Origin: Bacillus benzoevorans
Lineage (GTDB): Bacteria; Bacillota; Bacilli; Bacillales; Cytobacillaceae
DNA length: 64,000 nucleotides
Assembly (NCBI RefSeq): GCF_014207535.1
Contig: NZ_JACHGK010000001.1
Span: 372,001-436,000, forward strand
Reading direction: 5' to 3'
The notes under the pieces were generated by a model. It worked only from the letters and a program-made list of their open reading frames with translations, ran no database searches and was not told where the DNA came from. This document shows positions 28,631 to 37,655 of the stretch, one piece after another (position 1 is the first letter of the stretch; every line of letters starts with the position of its first letter). Position numbers and translations under genes: made by a program.

Positions 28631-30394
28631 ATGATCCAATTATTAAATCCGCTATCCTTCCTGCTGGTCCTGTTTATCGCTGCTGTTGTCTTTTTCTACT
28701 TTTTCCGCAAGCAGTATGAGGAGAAATTGATTCCTTCGAATATGCTGTGGCGGGAAGTGATGAATGAATGGCAGGCTTCGCCATTTTTGAAAAGGCTGCA
28801 GCAAAATCTACTATTTTGGCTGCAAATCCTCGCGCTGCTATTGTTAATGTTCGCTCTCACCCAGCCGAGCTTCTCTGAGGATCGTTTAAAGGGTGAACAT
28901 ATCGTCTTTATTATGGATACGTCTGCCACGATGTCAGCGGATGATAGAGATATGACTCGTTTTGAACGGGCGAAGCAGGAAGTGAAGGACCTGGCGAAAG
29001 CACTGCAAGGTCAGGAAGTCACACTGATCAAAGCAGGACAAAAGCCTGAAATACTATTAAACCGTGAAAATCGCAAAAGAATGGTTTTGCAGGCGATAGA
29101 TGAACTGCAGTTGACCTATGATCATGAAAATATCAAGAAGGCCTTAAATCTGGCAGAATCTGTTTCATCACAGTCAGATACTTCTTGGTATATCTTTTCC
29201 GATAAGCTAACTAAGGACATGGTGAAGCAATATGATCACGATATAGAGGTACATAATATCGGCAAAAAACTAGAAAATATTTCGCTCGCATCATTCGGTG
29301 TAGGACAGGTTAATGGACAGATCCACGCAGTTGCTGTTATTGATAATCAAACAGATAAGGAAAAAAACATAGCCATTACGATCAAGGCCGAAAAGAAAAG
29401 TGTGGTGACAAAAGAGGTTAAAGTCGAAAAGAAGGATTCAATGGTTGTATCGTTTTCAGATCTTCCTGCGAAACCTTATTACGAAGCCTCGCTTGCAGTA
29501 AACGACGGATATACGGTTGATAACAAGGCAGCTAGTGTGTACAGTGATCCATCACCGAAAATGTATGCGGCAGGGGAAGTGAATCCATTTGTCATAAAAG
29601 GTTTTGAAACGATTGGCGTTGAACTGATTCAAAGCGACGAAGTGAGAATAGAGAAGGAAACTGGCATTGTAATGATGGAAGGAGCGGAAGTCGGGGCACT
29701 TCCTAATATGCCTGCTATTGTATTTAATGCGAATGAGAGGATTGAACTGACTGAACCGCTTATCACGAAGCAGGATCCAATTTTTGCATATGTACATCCG
29801 GAAAAGATGTTTATCAGCCATGGAAAAAAAACATTGGTTGAAAATGGGCTGGAGACGGTTCTGTCCAGCGGCAGCCAGCCGCTTATTCAAAGGGGAATTC
29901 TCAATGGACAGCCTGTGATTATGGTGAACTTTTCAATAGCGGACAGTGACTGGCCGCTTCATCCTGATTTTCCGGTTTTTTTATATAATAGTTATCAATG
30001 GCTGGCGAACCAGTCGGGATTTCTTGGTTACTTTAATCCAGGTGAGGAAAAATGGATGCATTCCAGCAGTCCTGGACATGTTTTAGGCATCTACAATGAC
30101 AAGGATGAAAATTTAGATTCGATTGATACGGAGAAGGAGCCGATGACTGCACCGGCATTTCCAGGGATTTACCAAGCCGTTAGTGGTGAGGAGATCTTTT
30201 ATTTCTCTGTTTTGCTTGATGAGAGAGAAAAAGTACCTGCCGTTGCTGCATCCTTTACCATAGATGAACAAAAAGGCGGAGAAAAAGAAGCAGGGCAGCA
30301 GTACAATGATTCTCTTATTCTAATTCTTGCATTTCTGGCCTTTTTGGTCATGGCGGTTGAATGGGAGGTGTATCGTCGTGGGTTTAGAACTTAA
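28631..30394 (+). CDS. BatA-like membrane protein with vWA domain
   Basis: 587 aa. Two N-terminal membrane segments (about 8-26 and 60-77, the BatA-type arrangement) lead into a vWA domain whose metal site reads DTSATMS (96-102), with Thr in place of the last Ser of DxSxS. A beta-rich extracytoplasmic-looking region follows, and a C-terminal membrane segment is at about 561-579. It begins four bases after the DUF58 stop and its end overlaps the next gene by 17 bases. It resembles the N-terminal (BatA) and vWA proteins of Bat/MoxR operons. A plausible role is a structural subunit loaded by the MoxR ATPase. Confidence 0.88.
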   Translation: MIQLLNPLSFLLVLFIAAVVFFYFFRKQYEEKLIPSNMLWREVMNEWQASPFLKRLQQNLLFWLQILALLLLMFALTQPSFSEDRLKGEHIVFIMDTSATMSADDRDMTRFERAKQEVKDLAKALQGQEVTLIKAGQKPEILLNRENRKRMVLQAIDELQLTYDHENIKKALNLAESVSSQSDTSWYIFSDKLTKDMVKQYDHDIEVHNIGKKLENISLASFGVGQVNGQIHAVAVIDNQTDKEKNIAITIKAEKKSVVTKEVKVEKKDSMVVSFSDLPAKPYYEASLAVNDGYTVDNKAASVYSDPSPKMYAAGEVNPFVIKGFETIGVELIQSDEVRIEKETGIVMMEGAEVGALPNMPAIVFNANERIELTEPLITKQDPIFAYVHPEKMFISHGKKTLVENGLETVLSSGSQPLIQRGILNGQPVIMVNFSIADSDWPLHPDFPVFLYNSYQWLANQSGFLGYFNPGEEKWMHSSSPGHVLGIYNDKDENLDSIDTEKEPMTAPAFPGIYQAVSGEEIFYFSVLLDEREKVPAVAASFTIDEQKGGEKEAGQQYNDSLILILAFLAFLVMAVEWEVYRRGFRT

Positions 30395-33182
30395 ATATCC
30401 CCTCATGCTGCTTTTGCTCCTGCCGGCAGGATGGTTTATCTATCTATATATGAAGCAGGCCATTTCGATAAAAAAATGGACAGCAGAGGTGAAGTTTACG
30501 GCTCTCTTGCGCGGTCTATTATTTCTTGTCTTGGTTTTCGCTTTAACGGTGCCGCAAATCTTATTTCCGGCAAAAGAGGATCATGTCATCTTTTTAGTCG
30601 ACCGTTCAGCAAGCGTACAAGGCTCTGAAGCAAAGATCCTGGATTGGATTGAAAAAAGTGCATCAGAAAAAGATATAGAGGATACTTATGCCGTTGCAGC
30701 ATTCGGGAAAGATACGGCGATAGAGCGGTCGTTAAAAAAGACTAACGAACCGCTCAGCGACTTTCATACCGAGACAGAGCAAAGTGAAACCAATATAGAG
30801 GAAGCTTTGACCTTTGCCTCTGCGCTTATTCCTAATGACTCCGGAGGGCGTATTGTCCTTTTTACGGACGGAAATGAAACAGCTGGTTCCGCTAACGAAG
30901 CGATAGAAATTTTAAAAAGCCGTCATATTCAACTGGATACAGTGGTGGTGGAACAAGTACATGCTGATGATCTTTCACTCGAAGAATTGACGGTCCCCCC
31001 TGTGCTATTTGCGGGAGAAAAAACCCGCCTCGCGTTAACGATAAACAGCACTTCTGCGAAAAAGGCGGCTGTTCGGATTTCCGTAAATAATAGAGAAATT
31101 TTAAAGAAAACGATCAACGTGAAAGAAGGACGGAATGAGTTTGATTTTTTACATCACGTTGAGGAGAGCGGTTTACTGATTTATAAAGCAGAAATCATCC
31201 CTGAAGAGGATCGATTCTTGGAAAATAATGTCCTCTATTCCGTCGCAAATGTAAAAGGCACGCCGAAGATTTTGACAGTTGAAGTAGACAATTCAGGCAG
31301 TATCGTGCCGATTTTGCAGCAATCAGGATTTGCTGTCGAGCAGCGTGGACCTGAACAGCTCCCAACGACATTATCTGGTTATCTAGCCTATCAGTCCATC
31401 ATCTTTAATAATGTTCCGGCAACAGTAATAAAGGAAACACAAATGAACTTAATCGAACAGGCGGTAAAAGAATTTGGCACAGGATTTATTATGGCTGGGG
31501 GAGAAGAGAGCTTTGGGCTCGGCGGTTATTTCAAAACGCCAATTGAAAAATTACTTCCGGTAGATATGGATATAAAAGGGAAAAATGAAATGCCCTCACT
31601 GGGACTGATCCTCGTTATGGATCGCTCCGGAAGTATGGCAGGGAATAAATTAGCATTGGCAAAAGAAGCGGCAGCCAGATCTGTATCGCTGCTTCGTGAA
31701 GAAGATACCCTCGGATTTATCGCTTTTGACAGCGGGCCATGGAAAGTGGTAGAGACTGCTCCTCTTAAAGACAAAGACGAGGTCATAGATAAAATCCAAA
31801 AAGTATCGCCTGGAGGCGGAACTGAAATTTATTCTTCACTGGAGTTAGCCTATGAAGAGCTTAAAGATTTAAAGCTGCAGCGAAAGCATATTATTTTGCT
31901 GACAGACGGGCAATCTGCGCTGAATCACAATTATGATCTTTTAACAGAAGAGGGCAAGACAGAAAATATTACTTTATCAACTGTCGCCCTTGGAGGAGAT
32001 GCCGACCATGCTTTACTGGAGCAATTAGCTGAAAACGGCGGAGGGAGATACTATGATGTGACGGATTCCTCCGTCATTCCAAGTATTTTATCAAGAGAAA
32101 CGGTTATGGCCTCGAGAACCTATATTGAAGACCATCCATTTTACCCGGGAATTCAGACCTCTACTGATTGGCGGATGTTTCAGGAAGGCGTTCCACAGAT
32201 GAATGCTTATATTGCCACAACGGCGAAACCAAGGGCGGCTGTGCCGGTCCTAAGTGAAAAGAAAGACCCGGTTTTAGCGGAATGGCAGTATGGAATGGGC
32301 TATACGATGGCATTTACTTCGGACTTTTCCGGTAAATGGTCAGGTGACTGGGCGGCATGGTCCAAGTGGCCGCAATTCATTAATCAAATGATAACTAAAT
32401 CATTGCCTAAATATGATAGTTCCCCATATGATATTTCACTTCATAAGGAGGATGGGAATACAGTCTTAGTGATAAAATCAGCTGGCGGGAGCACATTGCC
32501 GCTTGATGTATCCCTCGTAACTGACAAGGGGAAAAGGCTTGAAACCAATACAAAGATTACTGGACCCGGGACGTATGAAACGGATATTCCGGACAATGCA
32601 GGCATGTATTTTCTTTCGGTGAATGAAACAACAGAAACAGGTGATGTGAACAATTATCAAACTGGATTTACGGTTCCATATTCGAGTGAATATTTGACTA
32701 CTGGTCATGATGAAAAAAGAATCGCAGAACTGGCGGACCGCGGAAAGGGAAAAGTATTGCAGCAAGAAAAGGATGCCTTTCGACCGCTGCCGTATTCCTC
32801 TTATCATAAACAATCGCTCAGCCAATGGCTCATCCTTGCTGCTTTTCTCTTGTTTTTTAGCGAAATTGCCCTGCGCCGCTTTGGGCTGAAAAGACTTGCA
32901 CATTGGACCCGCTTAGATATCAGAAATAAAATAAGAAACGAACATTCTGATACCACCTTAGAAAAAATCGTTAAAGTGGAGAAGTTGAAAACGAGAGCGA
33001 AGAACAAGCTTGTTGTGCAAAGAAAAATCACGCAAGAAAACAAGCCGGAAACAGAAGAAAAAATGAACAGAACGAAAGTGGATAAAATGAAACAGTCCAA
33101 TGGTGAAGGAAATATAACAGAGGCTGAAAAGGAAGAAAGAATGAGACGTCTCCTTGAAGCCAAAAACAGAAAGAATAAATAA
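30378..33182 (+). CDS. Large membrane protein with two vWA domains around a GATase-like domain
   Basis: 934 aa from GTG 30378, which has GGAGGTG seven bases upstream; an in-frame ATG at 30327 lies deep in the previous gene. Order: membrane segments (7-25, 41-63); vWA-1 with DRSAS (75-79) and LFTDG; a beta domain; a glutamine-amidotransferase-like region (about 297-400, with FIMAGGEESFGLGGY, no catalytic cysteine seen); vWA-2 with DRSGS (415-419), GGGTEIYSS and LLTDGQS; a further domain to about 800; a membrane segment (about 815-832). It ends in a highly charged, Lys-rich cytoplasmic tail. It is the last gene of the operon and shares its GATase-like module with the first gene. Confidence 0.88.
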   Translation: MGLELKYPLMLLLLLPAGWFIYLYMKQAISIKKWTAEVKFTALLRGLLFLVLVFALTVPQILFPAKEDHVIFLVDRSASVQGSEAKILDWIEKSASEKDIEDTYAVAAFGKDTAIERSLKKTNEPLSDFHTETEQSETNIEEALTFASALIPNDSGGRIVLFTDGNETAGSANEAIEILKSRHIQLDTVVVEQVHADDLSLEELTVPPVLFAGEKTRLALTINSTSAKKAAVRISVNNREILKKTINVKEGRNEFDFLHHVEESGLLIYKAEIIPEEDRFLENNVLYSVANVKGTPKILTVEVDNSGSIVPILQQSGFAVEQRGPEQLPTTLSGYLAYQSIIFNNVPATVIKETQMNLIEQAVKEFGTGFIMAGGEESFGLGGYFKTPIEKLLPVDMDIKGKNEMPSLGLILVMDRSGSMAGNKLALAKEAAARSVSLLREEDTLGFIAFDSGPWKVVETAPLKDKDEVIDKIQKVSPGGGTEIYSSLELAYEELKDLKLQRKHIILLTDGQSALNHNYDLLTEEGKTENITLSTVALGGDADHALLEQLAENGGGRYYDVTDSSVIPSILSRETVMASRTYIEDHPFYPGIQTSTDWRMFQEGVPQMNAYIATTAKPRAAVPVLSEKKDPVLAEWQYGMGYTMAFTSDFSGKWSGDWAAWSKWPQFINQMITKSLPKYDSSPYDISLHKEDGNTVLVIKSAGGSTLPLDVSLVTDKGKRLETNTKITGPGTYETDIPDNAGMYFLSVNETTETGDVNNYQTGFTVPYSSEYLTTGHDEKRIAELADRGKGKVLQQEKDAFRPLPYSSYHKQSLSQWLILAAFLLFFSEIALRRFGLKRLAHWTRLDIRNKIRNEHSDTTLEKIVKVEKLKTRAKNKLVVQRKITQENKPETEEKMNRTKVDKMKQSNGEGNITEAEKEERMRRLLEAKNRKNK

Positions 33183-33255
33183 CGCTCCAAATTCGCTGCA
33201 TTTTATCTGTCTTACTTTTTGCCTGAAATAGATGCCAATCAGTTAAAAATGCTGT

Positions 33256-33329
33256 TGTAAAGGTCTTTTCTTGACATCTTATAGATATGTGTGTAGACTG
33301 TTGTTTGTAAAGGCTTTTCACTTAACATC
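33256..33329 (+). repeat. Imperfect direct repeat around the ylxM promoter
   Basis: TGTAAAGGTCTTTTCTTGACATC (split: TGTAAAGGTCTTTTC at 33256-33270, TTGACATC at 33271-33278) recurs as TGTAAAGGCTTTTC plus ACTTAACATC at 33306-33329. The first copy includes the -35 box and the second lies in the leader. It could be a regulator site or a local duplication. Confidence 0.6.
33271..33299 (+). promoter_or_regulatory. Sigma-A promoter of ylxM-ffh
   Basis: TTGACA (33271-33276), 17-base spacer, TAGACT (33294-33299), 50 bases before ylxM. It gives the ylxM-ffh unit a start independent of the operon upstream. Confidence 0.8.
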
Positions 33330-33348
33330 GGGGAAAGGACTGGCGCGG

Positions 33349-33681
33349 ATGCTTGAAAAAACAACGAGAATGAATTATTTATATGATTTTTACCAATCGT
33401 TGTTGACGCCAAAGCAGCGCAGCTATATGGCGCTTTATTATTTGGACGACTTTTCCCTAGGCGAAATTGCAGAAGAATACAATGTTAGCCGTCAGGCTGT
33501 ATACGATAACATTAAACGGACAGAGGCAATGCTCGAAGAATATGAGGAAAAGCTATTATTATTTGAAAAATTTCAAGAGCGGAGCAAGCTGATTCAAGAA
33601 ATGAAGGAGCTGCTGAAAGAGGGGACTCCATTGCAGCAAACTCTGCTGGAAATGGTTGCCGAGCTTGAGAAATTAGATTAG
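33349..33681 (+). CDS. ylxM: SRP-associated helix-turn-helix protein YlxM
   Basis: 110 aa protein of the YlxM/p13 family. The N-terminus [20 protein letters not shown] and the sigma-70 region-4-like helix-turn-helix [30 protein letters not shown] are characteristic. In streptococci YlxM binds SRP and modulates it. Start: ATG 33349 with GGGGAAAGGA upstream; a longer frame from 33271 begins inside the promoter. Ffh follows after 13 bases, the conserved pair. Confidence 0.94.
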   Translation: MLEKTTRMNYLYDFYQSLLTPKQRSYMALYYLDDFSLGEIAEEYNVSRQAVYDNIKRTEAMLEEYEEKLLLFEKFQERSKLIQEMKELLKEGTPLQQTLLEMVAELEKLD

Positions 33682-33694
33682 GGGGCTAGTCTGC

Positions 33695-35047
33695 ATGGCA
33701 TTTGAAGGTTTGGCCGACCGACTGCAAAACACGATTCAAAAGATTCGCGGTAAAGGAAAAGTATCAGAAGCTGACGTTAAAGAAATGATGCGTGAGGTAA
33801 GGTTAGCGCTTTTAGAAGCAGACGTTAACTTTAAAGTGGTAAAGGAATTTGTCAAAAAAGTAAGTGAACGCTCTGTTGGACAGGAAGTCATGAAAAGCTT
33901 AACTCCGGGGCAGCAGGTCATTAAGGTCGTTAAGGAAGAATTAACAGAGTTGATGGGCGGCGAACAAAGCAAAATTGCTGTGGCAAGCCGTCCGCCAACG
34001 GTCATTATGATGGTTGGTCTCCAAGGAGCAGGTAAAACGACGACCACTGGTAAATTAGCGAACCTGCTGCGGAAGAAGCATAACCGGAATCCGTTGCTTG
34101 TGGCTGCCGATATCTATCGTCCTGCAGCGATCAAACAGCTTGAGACACTTGGGAAACAATTGAGTATGTCTGTTTTCTCCCTTGGAGACAAGGTGAGCCC
34201 TGTAGAAATTGCTAAACAGGCGATTGAAAAAGCAAAAGCCGACCATCATGATTACGTACTGATTGATACCGCCGGGCGTCTTCATGTTGACGAAGCACTG
34301 ATGGATGAACTGAAGCAAATAAAAGAGCTGACAAATCCGGATGAAATTTTCCTTGTCGTTGATGCAATGACTGGTCAGGATGCCGTAAATGTGGCCTCCA
34401 GTTTTAATGAACAGCTGGGCTTAACCGGTGTTGTTTTGACAAAACTTGATGGCGATACCCGCGGAGGAGCAGCCTTATCGATTCGTTCTGTAACGAATAC
34501 GCCGATTAAATTTGTCGGACTTGGGGAGAAAATGGATGCTCTTGAGCCATTTCATCCAGAAAGAATGGCTTCAAGGATCCTTGGCATGGGTGATGTACTT
34601 ACCTTAATTGAAAAAGCACAGGCAAATGTAGATGAAGAGAAAGCGAAAGAATTGGAGCAGAAAATGCGTTCGGCTTCGTTTACCTTTGATGATTTTCTCG
34701 AACAGCTGGGACAGGTCCGCAATATGGGACCGCTTGATGAGCTGCTAAAAATGATGCCCGGTGCAAACAAGATTAAAGGTCTGGATAATCTGCAAATAGA
34801 TGATAAACAAATATCCCATGTTGAAGCGATCATTAAGTCCATGACAAAAGTTGAAAAGGTTCACCCGGAAACGATTAATGCGAGCAGGAGAAAGCGGATT
34901 GCTAAAGGCAGCGGTACATCTATCCAAGAGGTTAACCGGCTCTTAAAACAATTTGAAGATATGAAAAAAATGATGAAACAAATGGTTGGCATGCAGCAAA
35001 AAGGAAAGAAAAAAGGCGGTTTCAAACTGCCGTTTAAACCATTCTAA
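33695..35047 (+). CDS. ffh: Signal recognition particle protein Ffh
   Basis: SRP54-type GTPase that binds signal sequences and SRP RNA. It has an N domain, a G domain with GLQGAGKT (108-115), DIYRPAAIKQL, DTAGRLH and TKLDGDTRGG, and a Met-rich M domain with MMPGANKIKG, RKRIAKGSG and a C-terminal MKKMMKQMVGMQQKG stretch. It is 450 aa. It acts with FtsY, encoded upstream of the inserted operon. Confidence 0.97.
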   Translation: MAFEGLADRLQNTIQKIRGKGKVSEADVKEMMREVRLALLEADVNFKVVKEFVKKVSERSVGQEVMKSLTPGQQVIKVVKEELTELMGGEQSKIAVASRPPTVIMMVGLQGAGKTTTTGKLANLLRKKHNRNPLLVAADIYRPAAIKQLETLGKQLSMSVFSLGDKVSPVEIAKQAIEKAKADHHDYVLIDTAGRLHVDEALMDELKQIKELTNPDEIFLVVDAMTGQDAVNVASSFNEQLGLTGVVLTKLDGDTRGGAALSIRSVTNTPIKFVGLGEKMDALEPFHPERMASRILGMGDVLTLIEKAQANVDEEKAKELEQKMRSASFTFDDFLEQLGQVRNMGPLDELLKMMPGANKIKGLDNLQIDDKQISHVEAIIKSMTKVEKVHPETINASRRKRIAKGSGTSIQEVNRLLKQFEDMKKMMKQMVGMQQKGKKKGGFKLPFKPF

Positions 35048-35113
35048 TCAAGTTTTTCGCTCAGAAAAACGGGTCAGGCAGAGGATCATTTTTTGCCTGA
35101 CAAGAAAAAACAC

Positions 35114-35142
35114 TTTACAAAACATTTAACAATTGATATTAT
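35114..35142 (+). promoter_or_regulatory. Probable sigma-A promoter of rpsP
   Basis: TTTACA (35114-35119), 17-base spacer, TATTAT (35137-35142), 38 bases before rpsP. A TATACT three bases further on is an alternative -10. Confidence 0.55.
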
Positions 35143-35156
35143 ACTATCTTGTGTGA

Positions 35157-35453
<297 letters not shown>

Positions 35454-35461
35454 TTGATCTG

Positions 35462-35695
35462 ATGAAGGATCTGATTGAAACAATTGTAAAGTCCCTCGTT
35501 GATTTTCCGGATGATGTTCAAGTAAATGTTCATGAAGAGGAAACCCGCATTACCTATCAGCTTTCCGTCAATAAGTCTGATATGGGAAAAGTGATTGGAA
35601 AGCAGGGACGCGTTGCCAAAGCGTTACGAACAGTTGTTTATGCCGCAGCAAGCTCATCACAGAAGAAGAAAACTTTTCTTGAAATCAGTGAATGA
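35462..35695 (+). CDS. khpA: RNA-binding KH-domain protein KhpA (YlqC)
   Basis: 77 aa, essentially one KH domain with the GxxG-type loop GKVIGKQGRVAKALRTVVYAA. KhpA, often with KhpB/Jag, binds RNA and affects cell-size control and sRNA biology in Firmicutes. It lies eight bases after rpsP, with a poor ribosome-binding site, suggesting coupling to rpsP. A terminator follows. Confidence 0.93.
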   Translation: MKDLIETIVKSLVDFPDDVQVNVHEEETRITYQLSVNKSDMGKVIGKQGRVAKALRTVVYAAASSSQKKKTFLEISE

Positions 35696-35723
35696 GTGAA
35701 AAAGCTGAAGCGAAGACAATAGC

Positions 35724-35763
35724 AAAGCGCAAGTGCCTCACTCAGGCGCTTGCGCTTTCTTTA
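35724..35763 (+). terminator. Rho-independent terminator after khpA
   Basis: AAAGCGCAAGTGCC (35724-35737), loop TCACTCA, GGCGCTTGCGCTTT (35745-35758), one G-T wobble, followed by CTTTATT. Confidence 0.8.
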
Positions 35764-35821
35764 TTAAGAAGATGAATAAAAAGATATTGAATAAAAAGTG
35801 TCCCTTCAAATACATTTATTT

Positions 35822-35849
35822 TTAACAAAGCAATGTAATCAAGTATGAT
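35822..35849 (+). promoter_or_regulatory. Possible sigma-A promoter of ylqD-rimM-trmD
   Basis: TTAACA (35822-35827), 16-base spacer, TATGAT (35844-35849), just ahead of the ylqD ribosome-binding site AGGAGG, so the leader would be very short. Confidence 0.45.
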
Positions 35850-35862
35850 AGGAGGCTCTTGA

Positions 35863-36249
35863 ATGAAATTACTGCAATCTGTGGTGGTCAAACAAGTATT
35901 AACAGAAAAAAGCAAAGGTGAACTTCAAGATAAATATCATACGAACAGGCTCCAGCTGCAAAAAGAAAGTGAACAGCTTCGTTTTGAACTCAAGAAACTG
36001 GAAAAAGAGAAGAGGTTCCAGCAGCAAAGTCTCAAGCGGCAATTTGAGCAGGAAATTCAGAGAAGACAAGAGAAAATAAAACTCATTGATTTTCAACTGG
36101 AACAATTACATATGCTACCGTTAGGAAGCGAATTAAAGGAAAAAGAAGTCCAGGCGATAGTGGATGTCGAAATAGGTGCAAGCTGGAGCGACATAACAAA
36201 AGGACGGACGATTGTCATAAAGGACGATATTGTGCAAGAAATACGCTAG
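35863..36249 (+). CDS. ylqD: YlqD family protein
   Basis: 128 aa conserved protein of unknown function, found between khpA (ylqC) and rimM in Bacillus. An N-terminal segment (MKLLQSVVVKQVLTEKSKGEL) is followed by a long charged coiled coil (about 25-80) and a C-terminal beta part (IVDVEIGASWSDITKGRTIVIKDDIVQEIR, given here as the EIGASWSDI and GRTIVIKDD motifs). AGGAGG precedes the ATG. Its context suggests a link to ribosome or tRNA modification, but nothing in the sequence proves it. Confidence 0.85.
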   Translation: MKLLQSVVVKQVLTEKSKGELQDKYHTNRLQLQKESEQLRFELKKLEKEKRFQQQSLKRQFEQEIQRRQEKIKLIDFQLEQLHMLPLGSELKEKEVQAIVDVEIGASWSDITKGRTIVIKDDIVQEIR

Positions 36250-36263
36250 AGGTGATAGTCTAG

Positions 36264-36782
36264 ATGGAAAAGTGGTTTAATGTTGGGAAAATTGTAAATA
36301 CACATGGAATCAGGGGGGAAGTCCGTGTCATTTCCAAAACGGATTTTCCTGAAGAACGTTATAAAAAGGGGAATACTTTATTTTTGTTTATGCCGGATCG
36401 TAAAGAGCCCGTACCATTAACGGTCCAGTCGCACCGGGTCCATAAAAACTTCGATTTGCTGACTTTTGCAGGTTATGACAATATTAATCAAATTGAACCA
36501 TTTAAAGGCGGCATTTTAAAGGTTCCTGAAAGCCAGCTGGGCCAGCTTGATGAAGATGAATTTTATTTTCATGAAATTATCGGCTGTACCGTATTCACGG
36601 ATGAAGGTGTGGAAATTGGTAAGGTAAAGGAAATCCTCACACCTGGAGCGAACGATGTTTGGGTTGTAAAAGGCAGTGGCGGCAAAGAGCAATACATCCC
36701 TTATATAGCTGATGTCGTAACAGAAATTGATATCGAAAACAAGAAAATTACGATAACACCGATTGAAGGATTGCTCTCATGA
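36264..36782 (+). CDS. rimM: 16S rRNA maturation factor RimM
   Basis: Assists 30S head assembly around S19. The N-terminal RimM domain begins [19 protein letters not shown], and the C-terminal PRC-barrel contains [21 protein letters not shown] and YIPYIADVV. It is 172 aa. Its stop overlaps the trmD start, the conserved rimM-trmD-rplS order. Confidence 0.96.
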   Translation: MEKWFNVGKIVNTHGIRGEVRVISKTDFPEERYKKGNTLFLFMPDRKEPVPLTVQSHRVHKNFDLLTFAGYDNINQIEPFKGGILKVPESQLGQLDEDEFYFHEIIGCTVFTDEGVEIGKVKEILTPGANDVWVVKGSGGKEQYIPYIADVVTEIDIENKKITITPIEGLLS

Positions 36783-37522
36783 TGAAAATTGATGTACTGA
36801 CCCTTTTTCCGGAAATGTTTCCAGGTGTATTCGGGCATTCCATTTTGAAAAGAGCGGAAGAAACAAATGCCGCCTCCTATCGGGTTATTAATTTCCGGGA
36901 ATACGCCGATAATAAGCACCAAACCGTTGATGATTACCCATACGGCGGCGGTGCAGGGATGGTGTTAAAGCCGCAGCCCATTTTTGATGCGGTGAGAGAT
37001 ATCACGGACAAATCCGAAGCAAAGAGACCGCGTGTGATTCTCATGTGCCCGCAGGGTGAACGGTATAATCAAAGAAAAGCCGAGGAACTGGCACGAGAGG
37101 ATCATTTGATTTTTATTTGCGGCCACTATGAAGGCTACGATGAGAGGATCAGAGAGCATGTTGTAACAGATGAAATCTCTATTGGGGATTTTGTGTTAAC
37201 AGGAGGAGAACTAGGGGCGATGGTCGTCATAGACAGCGTCGTCCGCCTGCTCCCCGGTGTTTTAGGTAACGAACAGTCACATATGAAGGATTCTTTCAGC
37301 ACTGGCTTATTGGAGCATCCACATTACACACGCCCTGCTGATTTTAGAGGAATGAAGGTTCCAGATGTGCTTCTCTCCGGCAATCACCGTTTCATTGAGG
37401 AATGGAGAGCGAAGGAATCGCTTCGCAGAACGTTTTTACGCCGTCCTGATTTATTAGAGGAATTTCCATTAGAGGATGAGCAGCGAAAATGGCTTGAGGA
37501 ATTTAAAAATGAGAAGATTTAA
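36779..37522 (+). CDS. trmD: tRNA (guanine-N1) methyltransferase TrmD
   Basis: Makes m1G37 in tRNAs to prevent frameshifting. SPOUT-knot enzyme with [37 protein letters not shown] and [16 protein letters not shown]; the conserved Asp for catalysis lies in the following variable linker (AMVVIDSV and on). It is 247 aa. ATGATG offers two starts (36779 overlapping rimM; 36782 giving MKIDVL); the second is the usual family start. Confidence 0.96.
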   Translation: MMKIDVLTLFPEMFPGVFGHSILKRAEETNAASYRVINFREYADNKHQTVDDYPYGGGAGMVLKPQPIFDAVRDITDKSEAKRPRVILMCPQGERYNQRKAEELAREDHLIFICGHYEGYDERIREHVVTDEISIGDFVLTGGELGAMVVIDSVVRLLPGVLGNEQSHMKDSFSTGLLEHPHYTRPADFRGMKVPDVLLSGNHRFIEEWRAKESLRRTFLRRPDLLEEFPLEDEQRKWLEEFKNEKI

Positions 37523-37524
37523 TG

Positions 37525-37553
37525 TTGAATTATTCATCTATTTATGTTAAGAT
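37525..37553 (+). promoter_or_regulatory. Sigma-A promoter of rplS
   Basis: TTGAAT (37525-37530), 17-base spacer, TAAGAT (37548-37553), directly upstream of the L19-type leader. Confidence 0.75.
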
Positions 37554-37564
37554 ATTTTTTGTGA

Positions 37565-37645
37565 CTTAGACTGGTATTCCAGTTTTGTCTTATAACGATG
37601 TTCCGCTGCATTTATATTATGATTGTGCAAGAGCATCCGGGAGGA
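37565..37645 (+). ncRNA. L19 (rplS) leader RNA
   Basis: Structured 5' leader of rplS. A first hairpin is ACTGG-TATT-CCAGT (37570-37583). A second is formed by GATGTTCCGCTGCA (37597-37610) with TGCAAGAGCATC (37626-37637), which ends next to the GGGAGGAG ribosome-binding site. The conserved-looking blocks CTGGTATTCCAGTTTTGTC, AACGATGTTCCGCTGCA and GCAAGAGCATCCGGGAGG fit the L19 leader known from Bacillus (Rfam L19_leader, recalled). It presumably lets L19 repress its own translation. Confidence 0.8.
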
Positions 37646-37655
37646 GTTGAAAACG

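Noticed and set aside
35069..35101. Hairpin GTCAGGCA...TGCCTGAC after ffh as a terminator
   Set aside because: It is followed by an A-rich, not T-rich, tract, so it does not fit a + strand terminator; its role is unclear.
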